Shown: in pieces, positions 49,107-58,719 of the stretch | Layout: each line of letters begins with the position of its first letter | How positions within the stretch are numbered: the first letter of the stretch is position 1 | NCBI RefSeq assembly: GCF_900100865.1 | Contig: NZ_LT627734.1 | Location: forward strand, 1,364,001 to 1,428,000 | Direction: 5' to 3' | Length of the DNA: 64,000 bases | From: Candidatus Aquiluna sp. UB-MaderosW2red | GTDB taxonomy: Bacteria > Actinomycetota > Actinomycetes > Actinomycetales > Microbacteriaceae | Notes under the pieces: generated by a model | Database searches by the model: none | Seen by the model: only the letters and a program-made list of their open reading frames with translations | What the model was told of the DNA's origin: nothing | Made by a program: the position numbers and the translations under genes

Positions 49107-50069
49107 CTAATTGGCCTCGACTTTGATCAATTCCACCAACTTGGTTGCCGTCTGCTCGTCGATCACAAGATGAGATATCAAATCGGCTCGAAGCGCGGCC
49201 AACAGCGGTACCACCTTGTTATCGCCCGCAACCGCGCAGATTCGAATTGGGACCTGCTTGAGCTCTTTGGGCGTGGGTCCAGTTGCACGTTCGTTCAGAG
49301 GAAGGTCCTCATAGGTTCCATCTGCCCTGAGAAACACGGTGCAGACGTCCCCAACCACACCTTCCGCATTCAGCAATTCGATATCCTCGGGTTCGAGATA
49401 GCCACCTGAGTAGACATGGCTTGGAACCATTCCAGTGAGGGCTCCGATTGAAAACAGCGCAATATCAGCCCGACGCTGAACATCGAGCACTCTTGCGACA
49501 GACCTCTCCCGCCACATCGCCTCACGAGTTTGTGCGAAGTCAAAAAAGGCTGGAACCGGAAATAAGTGGACACTCGCATCAAAAGCATCCCCGAACCGAA
49601 GAATTAGCGCTCCCACATAATCATCCCCCGAAGTGCGATTGTTCGCAGCGCCGTTTAGCTGCACAATGGCACTGCCGCGGGTTGGTTTTTTCTGAAGGTG
49701 CTTGGCGATTGCGCTCAGGGTCGTTCCCCAAGCCACACCCAGCACCATGTCGGAGTGAAACCAACCGGTCACAATCCTTGCGGTTGCCATGGCTACTTGT
49801 TCGAGTCGTTCTGCACCGGAAGCCGAATCACTTACCGGCACCACATAGGTCTCAACACCAAAGACCTGAGAAATGCTCTTTCCCACTCCGGGAGCCTTGG
49901 TCGGTGTGGGGCGCAGGGTTATTTCTACCAACCCGGATTCGCGGGCTCGCTTTAGTAAGCGAGACACCGTGGATCGCGACATGTGAAGGTGACTCGCGAT
50001 GGTTTCCATCTTGACGTCCTGCAGGTAATACATCGAGGACGCAGCCAGCATGGCTTCTTCATTATCCAT
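49107..50069 (-). CDS. SorC/DeoR-type sugar-binding transcriptional regulator
   Basis: A 320-residue regulator with an N-terminal helix-turn-helix (DVKMETIASHLHMSRSTVSR, LLKRARESGLVEI) and a large C-terminal sugar-phosphate-binding domain (VLGVAWGTTLSAIAKHL, IVQLNGAANNRTSGDD, GDVCTVFLRADG, ICAVAGDNKVVPLLAALR). SorC-type proteins sense phosphorylated sugars or polyols. It diverges from glpD, so it is the likely glycerol-3-phosphate-responsive regulator of glpD-glpK; this is inferred. Its own leaderless -10 box overlaps a palindrome, pointing to autoregulation. Confidence 0.9.
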   Translation of the reverse strand: MDNEEAMLAASSMYYLQDVKMETIASHLHMSRSTVSRLLKRARESGLVEITLRPTPTKAPGVGKSISQVFGVETYVVPVSDSASGAERLEQVAMATARIVTGWFHSDMVLGVAWGTTLSAIAKHLQKKPTRGSAIVQLNGAANNRTSGDDYVGALILRFGDAFDASVHLFPVPAFFDFAQTREAMWRERSVARVLDVQRRADIALFSIGALTGMVPSHVYSGGYLEPEDIELLNAEGVVGDVCTVFLRADGTYEDLPLNERATGPTPKELKQVPIRICAVAGDNKVVPLLAALRADLISHLVIDEQTATKLVELIKVEAN

Positions 50070-50076
50070 GACGACA

Positions 50077-50082
50077 ATTATG
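50077..50082 (-). promoter_or_regulatory. Leaderless -10 box of the SorC-type regulator
   Basis: CATAAT on the minus strand ends 7 nt before the ATG at 50069. It overlaps the palindrome at 50081 by two bases. Confidence 0.55.
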
Positions 50083-50094
50083 CACGTTCGTGCA
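50081..50094. promoter_or_regulatory. Palindromic candidate operator of the SorC-type regulator
   Basis: TGCACGTTCGTGCA, two 6-bp perfect arms around TT, located in the 117-bp divergent gap between the regulator and glpD. It overlaps the regulator's -10 box, so binding would block its transcription and could also affect glpD. Confidence 0.55.
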
Positions 50095-50186
50095 GATTAG
50101 CTGAACAATTTACCAAGAAGCGCTCAGCTCTACCTAGACTGCGAGGGCAAGCAAAGGCGCGATCAACGTTTCACGAAGGGATCTCG

Positions 50187-51917
50187 ATGTCTCAAAATCG
50201 ACTAACTAAAGAGGCCCGCGAGCATGCCCTAGAGAGGCTTCGGGCGAGTGTGTCCCCGGGCCAAGAGCTTGATGTTTTGATAATAGGTGGCGGAATTACC
50301 GGGGCGGGCATTGCTTTGGATGCCGCAAGCCGAGGACTCAAAACGGCAATCGTCGAATCACAAGATTGGGCCTCCGGAACTTCCAGCAGATCGAGCAAAT
50401 TGATTCATGGTGGGCTTCGATATTTGCAAATGCTGGATTTCAAGCTTGTAATCGAGGCACTCACAGAACGAGACTTATTACTCACTGAAATTGCACCACA
50501 CCTGGTTCGGCCAATCCCCTTTTTATACCCATTGAGACACCGGGTTTGGGAAAGACTCTTCGTAGGGGCGGGAATCGCACTGTATGACACCCTCGCAACC
50601 ATTCGTCGTGGGCGTCGGGCGCTTCCATGGCACCGTCACCTAACTCGCTCGCAGGTCTCGGCAGTATTTCCCGATCTCTCAGCAAGTGCAGCGGTAGGGG
50701 CAATCCAATATTGGGATGCAAACGTCGATGATGCTCGCTACGTGGTCACAGTGCTACGCACGGCAGCCGACTACGGAGCTCAGGCGGCCTCGCGCACCAA
50801 AGTAATAGAAATTTCCAAGAATGAACTGGGTCATGTCAACGGTGCAGTTCTCGAGGATCTTGAAACGGGCGAGACTTTTCCCGTGCGCGCTCACCACGTG
50901 ATTAGTTCCACAGGAGTCTGGACCGAAGAGTCCCAAGAACTTGCTGGTGAAAAAGGTGGGCTCAAGGTTCTGGCCTCAAAAGGCATCCACATTGTTGTGC
51001 CACGAGAGAGTATCGCTGGGGAAGTTGGCCTGATTCTTCAGACCAAGTCAAGTGTGCTTTTTGTGATTCCCTGGTCGCGCTATTGGGTAATCGGGACAAC
51101 TGACACACCATGGAATGAGGATCTTGAGAATCCAACAGCAAACGCAAAAGACATCGAGTACGTGATTAATGAGGCCAATTCGGTCCTAGAGCGCCCCATC
51201 AGCCTTGATGATGTTCTCGGGACGTGGGCTGGACTGCGCCCCCTATTGCAACCCGGCACCAAGGAGGGCACTTCATCGGCCAAGGTGTCACGTGAGCACA
51301 CCGTGGCTTCTCCGGTTCAGGGATTAACCGTAATCGCCGGGGGTAAGTTCACCACCTATCGAGTGATGGCAAAGGACGCCGTTGATTTCGCCTTGAAAAA
51401 CATAACGGGTGCTAATCCTTCAATCACAAAAACTCTTCCACTGACCGGAGCAGCCCCCGTCAAGATCGACAATCTGCAATCAGACATCGACCTTTTCGGC
51501 TGGGATGCTGCGATGGTCGACCACCTCCTGCACCGATTCGGCAGCAATATCCAAGACATCATCGAATTATGTCGGGCTGATCAGGAGCTGGCTATGCCCT
51601 TGGCCGAGGCTCCGGCATACCTCCGAGCCGAAATTGTGTATGCGATAACCCACGAGGGAGCCTTGCACTTAGAAGACATAATGGCCCGTCGCACTCGCAT
51701 GATTTACGAGTACAAGCTCGAAGCACGAGCTGCGCTCCCAGAAATAGCCAAGATTGCTGCGGAACAGCTCAACTGGTCCAAGAAACGCCTGGCTGCCGAG
51801 ATCGCCTCTTATTCAATGACTGCGGAAGCAGATTCCAAGGCGGCCCTCGAGCCAAATGATCAAAGCGCTTCGATTGTTAGATCTGAAGCACCAAGCGTTG
51901 TGAAAATGACGGGGTGA
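50187..51917 (+). CDS. glpD: Aerobic glycerol-3-phosphate dehydrogenase
   Basis: A membrane-associated FAD enzyme that oxidises glycerol-3-phosphate to dihydroxyacetone phosphate and feeds electrons to quinone, 576 residues. The FAD fold starts VLIIGGGITGAGIALDAASR; SSRSSKLIHGGLRYLQ, WVIGTTDTPW, AGLRPLLQPGTK and VIAGGKFTTYRVMA are conserved. The C-terminal helical domain is present. I chose the ATG at 50187, with GAAGGG seven nt upstream; the open frame runs 68 codons further up but crosses the regulator's start. It precedes glpK by 73 bp. Confidence 0.95.
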   Translation: MSQNRLTKEAREHALERLRASVSPGQELDVLIIGGGITGAGIALDAASRGLKTAIVESQDWASGTSSRSSKLIHGGLRYLQMLDFKLVIEALTERDLLLTEIAPHLVRPIPFLYPLRHRVWERLFVGAGIALYDTLATIRRGRRALPWHRHLTRSQVSAVFPDLSASAAVGAIQYWDANVDDARYVVTVLRTAADYGAQAASRTKVIEISKNELGHVNGAVLEDLETGETFPVRAHHVISSTGVWTEESQELAGEKGGLKVLASKGIHIVVPRESIAGEVGLILQTKSSVLFVIPWSRYWVIGTTDTPWNEDLENPTANAKDIEYVINEANSVLERPISLDDVLGTWAGLRPLLQPGTKEGTSSAKVSREHTVASPVQGLTVIAGGKFTTYRVMAKDAVDFALKNITGANPSITKTLPLTGAAPVKIDNLQSDIDLFGWDAAMVDHLLHRFGSNIQDIIELCRADQELAMPLAEAPAYLRAEIVYAITHEGALHLEDIMARRTRMIYEYKLEARAALPEIAKIAAEQLNWSKKRLAAEIASYSMTAEADSKAALEPNDQSASIVRSEAPSVVKMTG

Positions 51918-51990
51918 TTTTTAGCAGCGCCTTTGATTCAGTAACAACCAATAAATCCCGACCAATCGACCTCAACGAAGAGAGCCGCAG

Positions 51991-53508
51991 ATGTCAAAAT
52001 ACATTGTTTCAATCGATCAGGGAACCACCAGTTCCCGCGCAATTGTTTTTGACCAAAAAGCAACCGTGGTATCCAGCGGACAGCTCGAACACGAGCAAAT
52101 CTTTCCTCGCGCTGGATGGGTTGAGCATAATCCGATTGAAATCTGGAATAACGTGCGGGACGTGGTTGCACTAGCACTGAGTCGTGCAAAGCTAAGTTAC
52201 GAAGACATAGCCGGGGTCGGCATCACCAACCAGCGTGAAACAACGCTCGTGTGGAATCGTCACACCGGGATCCCCGTTACCAACGCGATAGTTTGGCAAG
52301 ACACCCGAACTCAGAAAATTGCACAGGAGCTTGCAGGCGATAAGGGAGCAGATCGCTATAAAGCCATTGTTGGCCTCCCGCTTGCAACCTATTTCTCAGG
52401 TCCAAAGATTTCCTGGATTCTGAACAACATCAAAGGTGCCCGCGAATCCGCGGATAAAGGTGACTTGTTTTTTGGCACCATGGACACCTGGCTTTTGTGG
52501 AACATGACCGGAGGCATCGACGGTGGAATACACGTCACCGATGTAACCAATGCATCTCGCACGATGCTAATGGACCTTGACACCCTCACCTGGAGAGAAG
52601 ATATTGCAGCCGACATGGGGATTCCCCTAACGATGCTTCCAGAAATTCGCTCCTCGTCTGAAATTTACGGCTCCGGGAAGGCCAGTGGGATTTTTCCCGG
52701 GGTTCCCATCTCGGGGATTCTGGGTGACCAGCAGGCGGCGACTTTTGGCCAAGCCTGCTTCCAAGTCGGCATGGCTAAGAACACCTATGGCACCGGAAAC
52801 TTTGTGTTGCTAAGTACCGGCGAGAAGCGCATCGACAGCACCCACGGCCTGCTAACCACAGTCTGCTACCAGATAGGCACTGCAGCCCCGATCTATGCCC
52901 TAGAGGGATCAATCGCTGTCACGGGCTCACTCGTGCAATGGCTGCGCGACAATCTTGGGCTGTTCTCCAACGCAACCGATATCGAGAAGCTAGCCAGGGA
53001 AGTCGACGATAACGGCGGTGCTTATTTTGTGCCGGCATTTTCGGGACTCTTCGCTCCCTATTGGCGACCCGACGCCCGCGGAGCTCTTGTTGGACTCACT
53101 AGGTATGTGAATAAATATCACATTGCCCGCGCTGCGCTTGAGGCCACCGCCTACCAAACCCGGGAGGTGATTGAGGCCATGAACGCTGATGCCGGAGTTG
53201 AACTAACTGAATTAAGAGTCGATGGCGGCATGGTTGCTAACGAGCTGCTGATGCAGTTTCAAGCTGACCAACTCGGGGTTCCAGTCATCCGACCGAGCGT
53301 GATTGAAACAACTGCCCTTGGTGCCGCTTATGCTGCTGGCATTGCCGTGGGGTTTTGGGCGGGACCCGAAGACGTTACCGAAAACTGGTCGGAGGGCAAA
53401 CGCTGGGAGCCTCAGATGCCGGTGCCAGAAAGAGACAAGCTTTACCGCAATTGGAAAAAGGCGGTAACCAAAACCATGGGTTGGGTTGATCAGGACGTGG
53501 AGACCTGA
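51991..53508 (+). CDS. glpK: Glycerol kinase
   Basis: Phosphorylates glycerol with ATP, 505 residues of the FGGY family. It starts [20 protein letters not shown], with [52 protein letters not shown] and [18 protein letters not shown]. The ATG at 51991 fits the family start. No GlpF glycerol channel is visible nearby, so uptake may be by diffusion or by a gene elsewhere. Confidence 0.97.
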   Translation: MSKYIVSIDQGTTSSRAIVFDQKATVVSSGQLEHEQIFPRAGWVEHNPIEIWNNVRDVVALALSRAKLSYEDIAGVGITNQRETTLVWNRHTGIPVTNAIVWQDTRTQKIAQELAGDKGADRYKAIVGLPLATYFSGPKISWILNNIKGARESADKGDLFFGTMDTWLLWNMTGGIDGGIHVTDVTNASRTMLMDLDTLTWREDIAADMGIPLTMLPEIRSSSEIYGSGKASGIFPGVPISGILGDQQAATFGQACFQVGMAKNTYGTGNFVLLSTGEKRIDSTHGLLTTVCYQIGTAAPIYALEGSIAVTGSLVQWLRDNLGLFSNATDIEKLAREVDDNGGAYFVPAFSGLFAPYWRPDARGALVGLTRYVNKYHIARAALEATAYQTREVIEAMNADAGVELTELRVDGGMVANELLMQFQADQLGVPVIRPSVIETTALGAAYAAGIAVGFWAGPEDVTENWSEGKRWEPQMPVPERDKLYRNWKKAVTKTMGWVDQDVET

Positions 53509-53584
53509 TGTCCAGCAACATGACGAGCGCACATCCGTTGCGACTCTGGACCGATAGCTACTCACACAAAGGAGTTGGGGATAA

Positions 53585-55414
53585 ATGAACACGAACCTAC
53601 TGAGAAGGAACAGCCGCTGGCTGGCCCTCTCGCTGATCATGATGCTGGTGTCCGGCATCGGTGCATCACTCATACAAACAGCTGGAGGGACAGTCGCGAT
53701 TAAAGATATGCGCTGGGAAACCCCCTCGGGCCAGATGGTTAGCGCGCTATTATTCAAGCCCGACTCGGTGACTGAAGAAAACAAAGCTCCCGCCATCATC
53801 GTGAGCCACGGATGGTGGAACAACCGCGAGATGCAAAGCGGCAACTATGTAGAGTTGGCCCGCCGCGGTTACGTGGTCGTCTCAATTGACATGTACGGTC
53901 ACGGTAATTCGTCTAACCTGCGTTACGACCAGCTAACACTTGGCGGAACCGGAATGTATGACGTCGTCAAACTGGTTTCCGAACTGCCCTACATAGATGG
54001 CCTAGGAATCTCCGGCCACTCCAACGGTGCTCGCGCCGCTAACTTCTCGGTCGTGCTTGATGATGCCGCAGAAAAGCAGCTGATAGACGCAGTCTTCCTA
54101 GTTGACAGTGACCCGGTTTACCGAGATGCCGATGGTGCCTACGCAAATATCTATGGCAACCGAAGTGTCGGACTAGTAGCTGCCCAGTACGACGAATTCT
54201 TCTTCCGAAGCTACAGTGCCGAGGGTGCCGTGCTAACCCCGCCACGTGATTACATCACCACCCCCAACGCCCAGTCGTTCTTGAACTTTGGCACCGACCC
54301 AGAAGGAATGGCAAACATTTCAGCGGGTTCTTATCAGAATAAAGACGGCGCTCAGCGCGTCGCCTACACCCCAGCTGAGACTCACCCCTGGGGAACTATC
54401 TCGAAGACCACAATTGGGAGTCAGATTGAGTTCTGGGACAAAGTTCTCCCAGCCCCAAATCCGATGGCGGCCTCAACCCAAATCTGGCAGGTAAAGGAGC
54501 TCTTCACAACTCTTGGCCTAGTTGGCTTCGGAATCTTCTTATTGGCTTTCGCTAGGTCACTTCTTGGAACAAGAACATTTGCCGGTCTCAAGAATGAGGT
54601 GACAACCGAACTCGCAGGAACAACCCGCAAGGGCCTCGGCTGGTTCTGGGGAGCTCTTGGTGTCTCCGCGCTAATTTCAGGTGGTAGCTACGTTTGGCTG
54701 AGCCAACAGTCTTGGATGCAGGGCATTGCCTTTAACGGAACTCCAACTATCTTTACCCAAGGTGCGGTCTTCTTCATCGCCACTTGGGCTGCGATAAACG
54801 GATTAGCCGGACTTGTGATCATGCTGATCTCATACTTCGCGTTCAATAAAGGCAACGGCATGAACCTCAAGGCCGCAGGCATCCTGCCGGGCTGGAAGAA
54901 ATTCTTCCAGGGAATAGGCCTGGGAGCTGTTGTTGTATTTGCAGCATTTGGAATCGTATTCTTGCTCGATTACTTCCTGAAAACCGACTTCCGATTCTGG
55001 ACCATGGCCGTCAAGGCTTTTGAAGCAGACAAGCTCTGGATTGCATTGCTATACGTGCCATTCTTCTTGTTCTACTTTGTCGTGAACTCGGTCGCTGTAA
55101 ACAGCTTCAACCGATTCACTCTGCGTGGAAAAGAATGGTTGAACACCCTGGTACTGGCACTTATGGCCTCGTCAGCGGTGATTGTGCTGGTGGTAGCGCA
55201 GTACGTCAACTTCGCAAACACGGGCTACACCATCGATGGTTTCGGTGGAATCTTCAGCATATGGCTGTTCCCTGTAATCGTCATACTTGCGGTAGCGGTT
55301 GTTATCTCTCGCAAGCTTTACAGAGCCACTCAGAACCCATACATCGCCGGCTTTATCATGGCGAGCGTGGTGACGATCATGTCAGTATCCAACACGCTGA
55401 CCGTCAACTACTAA
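53585..55414 (+). CDS. Polytopic membrane protein with extracellular alpha/beta hydrolase domain
   Basis: A 609-residue protein with an N-terminal membrane helix (12-32), an alpha/beta hydrolase domain (about 40-290) and then a C-terminal half with roughly seven more membrane helices. The hydrolase part shows the oxyanion HG (IIVSHGWW, 74-78), the nucleophile S146 in GHSNG, a probable acid D203 in AAQYDEFFF and H267 in ETHPWG, so it looks active. An esterase or peptidase role is likely but the substrate is not clear. The ATG at 53585 follows AAAGGAG. It lies 76 bp after glpK and ends at a strong terminator, so it may belong to the glycerol operon. Confidence 0.78.
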   Translation: MNTNLLRRNSRWLALSLIMMLVSGIGASLIQTAGGTVAIKDMRWETPSGQMVSALLFKPDSVTEENKAPAIIVSHGWWNNREMQSGNYVELARRGYVVVSIDMYGHGNSSNLRYDQLTLGGTGMYDVVKLVSELPYIDGLGISGHSNGARAANFSVVLDDAAEKQLIDAVFLVDSDPVYRDADGAYANIYGNRSVGLVAAQYDEFFFRSYSAEGAVLTPPRDYITTPNAQSFLNFGTDPEGMANISAGSYQNKDGAQRVAYTPAETHPWGTISKTTIGSQIEFWDKVLPAPNPMAASTQIWQVKELFTTLGLVGFGIFLLAFARSLLGTRTFAGLKNEVTTELAGTTRKGLGWFWGALGVSALISGGSYVWLSQQSWMQGIAFNGTPTIFTQGAVFFIATWAAINGLAGLVIMLISYFAFNKGNGMNLKAAGILPGWKKFFQGIGLGAVVVFAAFGIVFLLDYFLKTDFRFWTMAVKAFEADKLWIALLYVPFFLFYFVVNSVAVNSFNRFTLRGKEWLNTLVLALMASSAVIVLVVAQYVNFANTGYTIDGFGGIFSIWLFPVIVILAVAVVISRKLYRATQNPYIAGFIMASVVTIMSVSNTLTVNY

Positions 55415-55449
55415 CCGACTGGCGAGCTTTAGAGCTCTTTAGTCCAAGC

Positions 55450-55486
55450 AAAAAGGCCCCAGCGCAATTAGCGCTGGGGCCTTTTT
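55450..55486 (+). terminator. Rho-independent terminator after the membrane hydrolase
   Basis: A 16-bp perfect stem, AAAAAGGCCCCAGCGC with its complement, around an AATTA loop, ending in a T5 run. It closes the glpD-glpK-hydrolase run. The symmetric A/T flanks could also stop transcription from the other side. Confidence 0.9.
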
Positions 55487-55655
55487 CTAATTCCCTACTA
55501 GACCAAAATCCATCTAGCAAGAACTTCCGGTGTGATCCGCGGCTGCGATATTTTAAACTGACCCAGGAGCCAAAGTTCCCGATCAACAGGTGGCCCGCAT
55601 CCATTTCACATTCGACTGAACCTGACATGCAGTTCTTATCTAGGTCAAATAGAAA
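55487..55655. other. Non-coding stretch between two terminators
   Basis: About 170 bp between the hydrolase terminator and the tRNA terminator. I see no gene, repeat or clear promoter; an open frame crossing it is a shadow of the hydrolase 3' end. Confidence 0.4.
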
Positions 55656-55683
55656 GGCCCACGATTCTTTCGAATCGTGGGCC
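55656..55683 (-). terminator. Terminator of tRNA-fMet
   Basis: A perfect 12-bp stem, GGCCCACGATTC with its complement, around TTTC, followed on the minus strand by TTTCTATTT. It lies 30 bp downstream of the tRNA gene. Confidence 0.8.
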
Positions 55684-55712
55684 ACCGAGACCTGAGCCTC
55701 GACTACTTACAT

Positions 55713-55789
55713 TGGTTGCGGGGGCAGGATTTGAACCTACGACCTCTGGGTTATGAGCCCAGCGAGCTACCGAACTGCTCCACCCCGCG
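55713..55789 (-). tRNA. Initiator tRNA-fMet (anticodon CAT)
   Basis: A 77-nt cloverleaf with encoded CCA. The acceptor begins with C that cannot pair with A72, and the anticodon stem CTGGG/CCCAG has the three G-C pairs next to loop CTCATAA; both mark the initiator. The T arm is TAGG-TTCAAAT-CCTG. Confidence 0.97.
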
Positions 55790-55821
55790 GCGAAGCTCTT
55801 ATAGTAGCAGAAGATCGGGGG

Positions 55822-58710
55822 TTAGTTCAACGCAGCAATAGCGTCCTCGATCGCCTTGGCTAGGCGCTCATCAGCTGCACCAAATGCGCTCCAGTCCCCA
55901 GCGGCAAGTGCCGCCTGCTTATCTAGAAGTGCAACTCGTGCTTGTTCTAAGGCTGCATCTAAGGCCGCGTTATCAACTGAGGCAACAGGCGAGCTGGTTC
56001 CAGTGTCTGGCTGTACAGTGCCACCGGTTCCCGTCGTGGGAGCTCCGTCGTCGACATTAGCTCCAGAGTTTCCGCCAAAAAGAACATCTAACGCTTCATC
56101 GAGAGTGTCTTCGAAGGCGATTTTATCGCCAAAGGCAACCAGAATCTTCTGCAGGAGCGGGTAGCTGGTCTCACCAGTTGACTCAACGTAGACCGGCTGG
56201 ACATATAGCAATCCGCCACCCACAGGGACTGTCAATAAGTTTCCGTTCAACACCCTGGTGGATCCCTGGCGCAATAGGTTCAATAGAGAAGACACTGCGG
56301 TGTCGGAGTTGAACTGGTTCTGTACTTGACCTGGACCCGGAACAATAGTTTCGCGAGGAAGATTTAGCAGGGTCAACTTGCCGTAGTTCTCATTTACCGT
56401 TCCGGACACCTTTCCAGCATCGGCATTAGCAATCAGATACCCGGTGAGGACGTTTCTTGCTATCGCTCCTTCAGATTGTGGAATGAAGGTTGAGTAGATG
56501 GAGAATGCGCTCTCCTCATCACCAGGCGCCTGAAGGGTTAGGTAGTAAGGCGGCTGCAAGTCTCCCAAGCCAGTTCCTTCAACAGGATCGTTCGGCGTCA
56601 TCCAGGCGTCCTGCTGCGAGAAGAAGGAACCCGCATCGGTAACGTGGTAGCGACCAAGGATTGAACGCTGCGCCTTGAATAGATCGGTCGGGTAGCGAAC
56701 GTGCGCCATCAGATCACCGGAGATTTCGGAGCGAGGTTTGACCGTGTCTGGGAAGACGTTCATCCAAGCCCCAAGAATCGGATCTTCTTCATCCCAGGCG
56801 TAAAGGTCAACAGATCCGTCATAGGCATCGACCGTGGCCTTCACCGAGTTTCTGATGTAGTTGATGTTGTTTCCAGAACCACCGAAGGCATCCGATGCGG
56901 AGTCCAAAATAGCGAGGTTAAAGTTCTCAATATTTGAATAGGGGAAGTTGCTGGCTGTGGTGTAGCCATCAATAATCCATTTAATTCGTCCATCCACGAC
57001 CGCTGGGTAAACCTCAGAGTCGAGCTGTAGCCAAGGGGCGACCTCTTGGACTCGAGTTGCTGGGTCTCGGTTATAAAGAATTTGAGACTCAGAATTAATG
57101 GCATCGGAAAGCAGGATTTGCTCGCTCTGGAATCGAAGAGCGTAGGCGATTCTGGGAACTAGGCCGCCAACATTTGGTCCGCCCGAGCCTGAGAAGGTGT
57201 TGTATGTCTCATTCGATTCGCCTTCACCGGCCGGGAAGTCGAACTCAAGATTCTCTGCACCTTCTGGTGCGCCAACAATTGAGTAAAGCGGAGAGTTGGC
57301 TCCAAAGTAAACCCTTGGTTCAAACTCTCCAAGGGAGCCTACGGATGGAATCCCAGACTGGAAGAATAGAGGTTTACCATCGGTGTCTCGCTTATTTCCG
57401 TAAGCTGCAACAATTCCAAAACCGTGGGTATAAACGATTGTGGAGTTGATCCAGTTCTGCGACTCTCCAAGACCCGCTTGGTTGAGCTCGCGCACCGCGA
57501 TAACGGTGTCTTGAACTTCGCCATCGATTTCATAACGGCCAACGTGGAGTCGGTTTGGAAAGCTGTAGTACTGACGGTACTGCTCAAGCTGCCTGAAGGC
57601 GTCGCTCACCAATGCTGGGTCAATAATTCTGATTGAGGCAGTGGTTTTAGCATCCTCGCGAAGAGCACCCGGCTCTGCCACGACGGTTGCGTCATAATTC
57701 ACGACGTTGACATCAGCTAAACCGTAGGCCAGCCTTGTCGCATCGATATTGTGTTGCAAAAATTCACTTTCCAGGGCTCTCTCGTTTGGGACCACCTGGA
57801 GGGTCTGGACGATCCAAGGAAATAGTCCACCCAAGACAATCGAAGAAGCAACCATCACCGAAGTGGAGACGATTGCAAGCCTCCAGCGACCTAGGAATGC
57901 TGTTACTACAAACGTCACGGCCACTGCGACCAAAATTAGCGCCAGGATCTGTAGACCCGGGATAACCGCATTGGCGTCGGTGTAGTTCACGCCAGTGAAT
58001 AAGTTGCCCGTGGAAGTAACGGTTCCGTACTGATCCAACCAAACGCTAAGGCCCTGAATGGCCAAATAAACTGCAACCAAAATAGAAATCTGCACGCGAG
58101 CGGGCTTGGTGAATTTGATTTCTCTACCAGTGAAGCGAATTCCACCGTAAATCAAGTGGATTGCAACATTTACCAGAGCCGCCAGGAAAACAGCTCCGGA
58201 AACAAACCCGATCGCAAAACTCAGAAATGGTAAGTCAAAAACAAAGAAGCCAACGTCTAAACCGAATTGGGCATCGGTATACCCAAACTCGGGGCCATTG
58301 AGCCACAGTGCCACAGTTCTCCACTGGCCAGCAGCCAAGAGGCCACCAAAAATACCAATTACCGCAGGGACACCAAACATAAACAGCTTGCGGATTCCCT
58401 CAATCATCTGTGCGTAGACCGCAAAGGGCGACTCGGATGGCATCTTTATGTAAATCGGCCTGGTGCGCCAAGCCAGCATGAGGCCGAGGGCAACCAAGGC
58501 GGTCATGATTACAAAACCAATCAGGAAAACGATGACTTGAGCCCAGATTTGAGTGAGGAAAACCCCTACGTATCCGAGTTGGTCGAACCAGAGCCAATCG
58601 GTGTAGATGCCTGCTGCGCTTATCAGCGCAAAGGCAATCGCGGCCAAGATTCCGATCGCAATTGAAAGTGGTGAGACTCTTCGCTTTGGGCTCGGTGCGG
58701 TCTGGGTCAC
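55822..58710 (-). CDS. UPF0182 family large membrane protein
   Basis: A 962-residue member of UPF0182 (COG1615). The N-terminal third has about seven membrane helices (ILAAIAFALISAAGIYTDWL at the start) and the rest is a large, probably extracellular, domain with VVNYDATVVAEPGALREDAK, NWINSTIVYTHGFGIVAAY, HVRYPTDLFKAQRSILGRYH and YYLTLQAPGDEESAFSIYST. The C-terminus carries an acidic Gly/Thr/Asp linker and a short helix. The function of the family is unknown. The GTG at 58710 has AGGAGA upstream and lies 9 bp after the PDZ-Lon gene, a pairing conserved in mycobacteria. Confidence 0.95.
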   Translation of the reverse strand: MTQTAPSPKRRVSPLSIAIGILAAIAFALISAAGIYTDWLWFDQLGYVGVFLTQIWAQVIVFLIGFVIMTALVALGLMLAWRTRPIYIKMPSESPFAVYAQMIEGIRKLFMFGVPAVIGIFGGLLAAGQWRTVALWLNGPEFGYTDAQFGLDVGFFVFDLPFLSFAIGFVSGAVFLAALVNVAIHLIYGGIRFTGREIKFTKPARVQISILVAVYLAIQGLSVWLDQYGTVTSTGNLFTGVNYTDANAVIPGLQILALILVAVAVTFVVTAFLGRWRLAIVSTSVMVASSIVLGGLFPWIVQTLQVVPNERALESEFLQHNIDATRLAYGLADVNVVNYDATVVAEPGALREDAKTTASIRIIDPALVSDAFRQLEQYRQYYSFPNRLHVGRYEIDGEVQDTVIAVRELNQAGLGESQNWINSTIVYTHGFGIVAAYGNKRDTDGKPLFFQSGIPSVGSLGEFEPRVYFGANSPLYSIVGAPEGAENLEFDFPAGEGESNETYNTFSGSGGPNVGGLVPRIAYALRFQSEQILLSDAINSESQILYNRDPATRVQEVAPWLQLDSEVYPAVVDGRIKWIIDGYTTASNFPYSNIENFNLAILDSASDAFGGSGNNINYIRNSVKATVDAYDGSVDLYAWDEEDPILGAWMNVFPDTVKPRSEISGDLMAHVRYPTDLFKAQRSILGRYHVTDAGSFFSQQDAWMTPNDPVEGTGLGDLQPPYYLTLQAPGDEESAFSIYSTFIPQSEGAIARNVLTGYLIANADAGKVSGTVNENYGKLTLLNLPRETIVPGPGQVQNQFNSDTAVSSLLNLLRQGSTRVLNGNLLTVPVGGGLLYVQPVYVESTGETSYPLLQKILVAFGDKIAFEDTLDEALDVLFGGNSGANVDDGAPTTGTGGTVQPDTGTSSPVASVDNAALDAALEQARVALLDKQAALAAGDWSAFGAADERLAKAIEDAIAALN

Positions 58711-58719
58711 TGTCTTCTC

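Noticed and set aside
49983-50186. N-terminal 68-codon extension of glpD
   Set aside because: It would overlap the start and promoter of the divergent SorC-type gene and has no family match; the ATG at 50187 has a good ribosome site.
55135-55695. A 186-codon plus-strand frame across the end of the membrane hydrolase
   Set aside because: Its first half is a frame-shifted reading of the hydrolase helices and its second half crosses two terminators; no recognisable protein.
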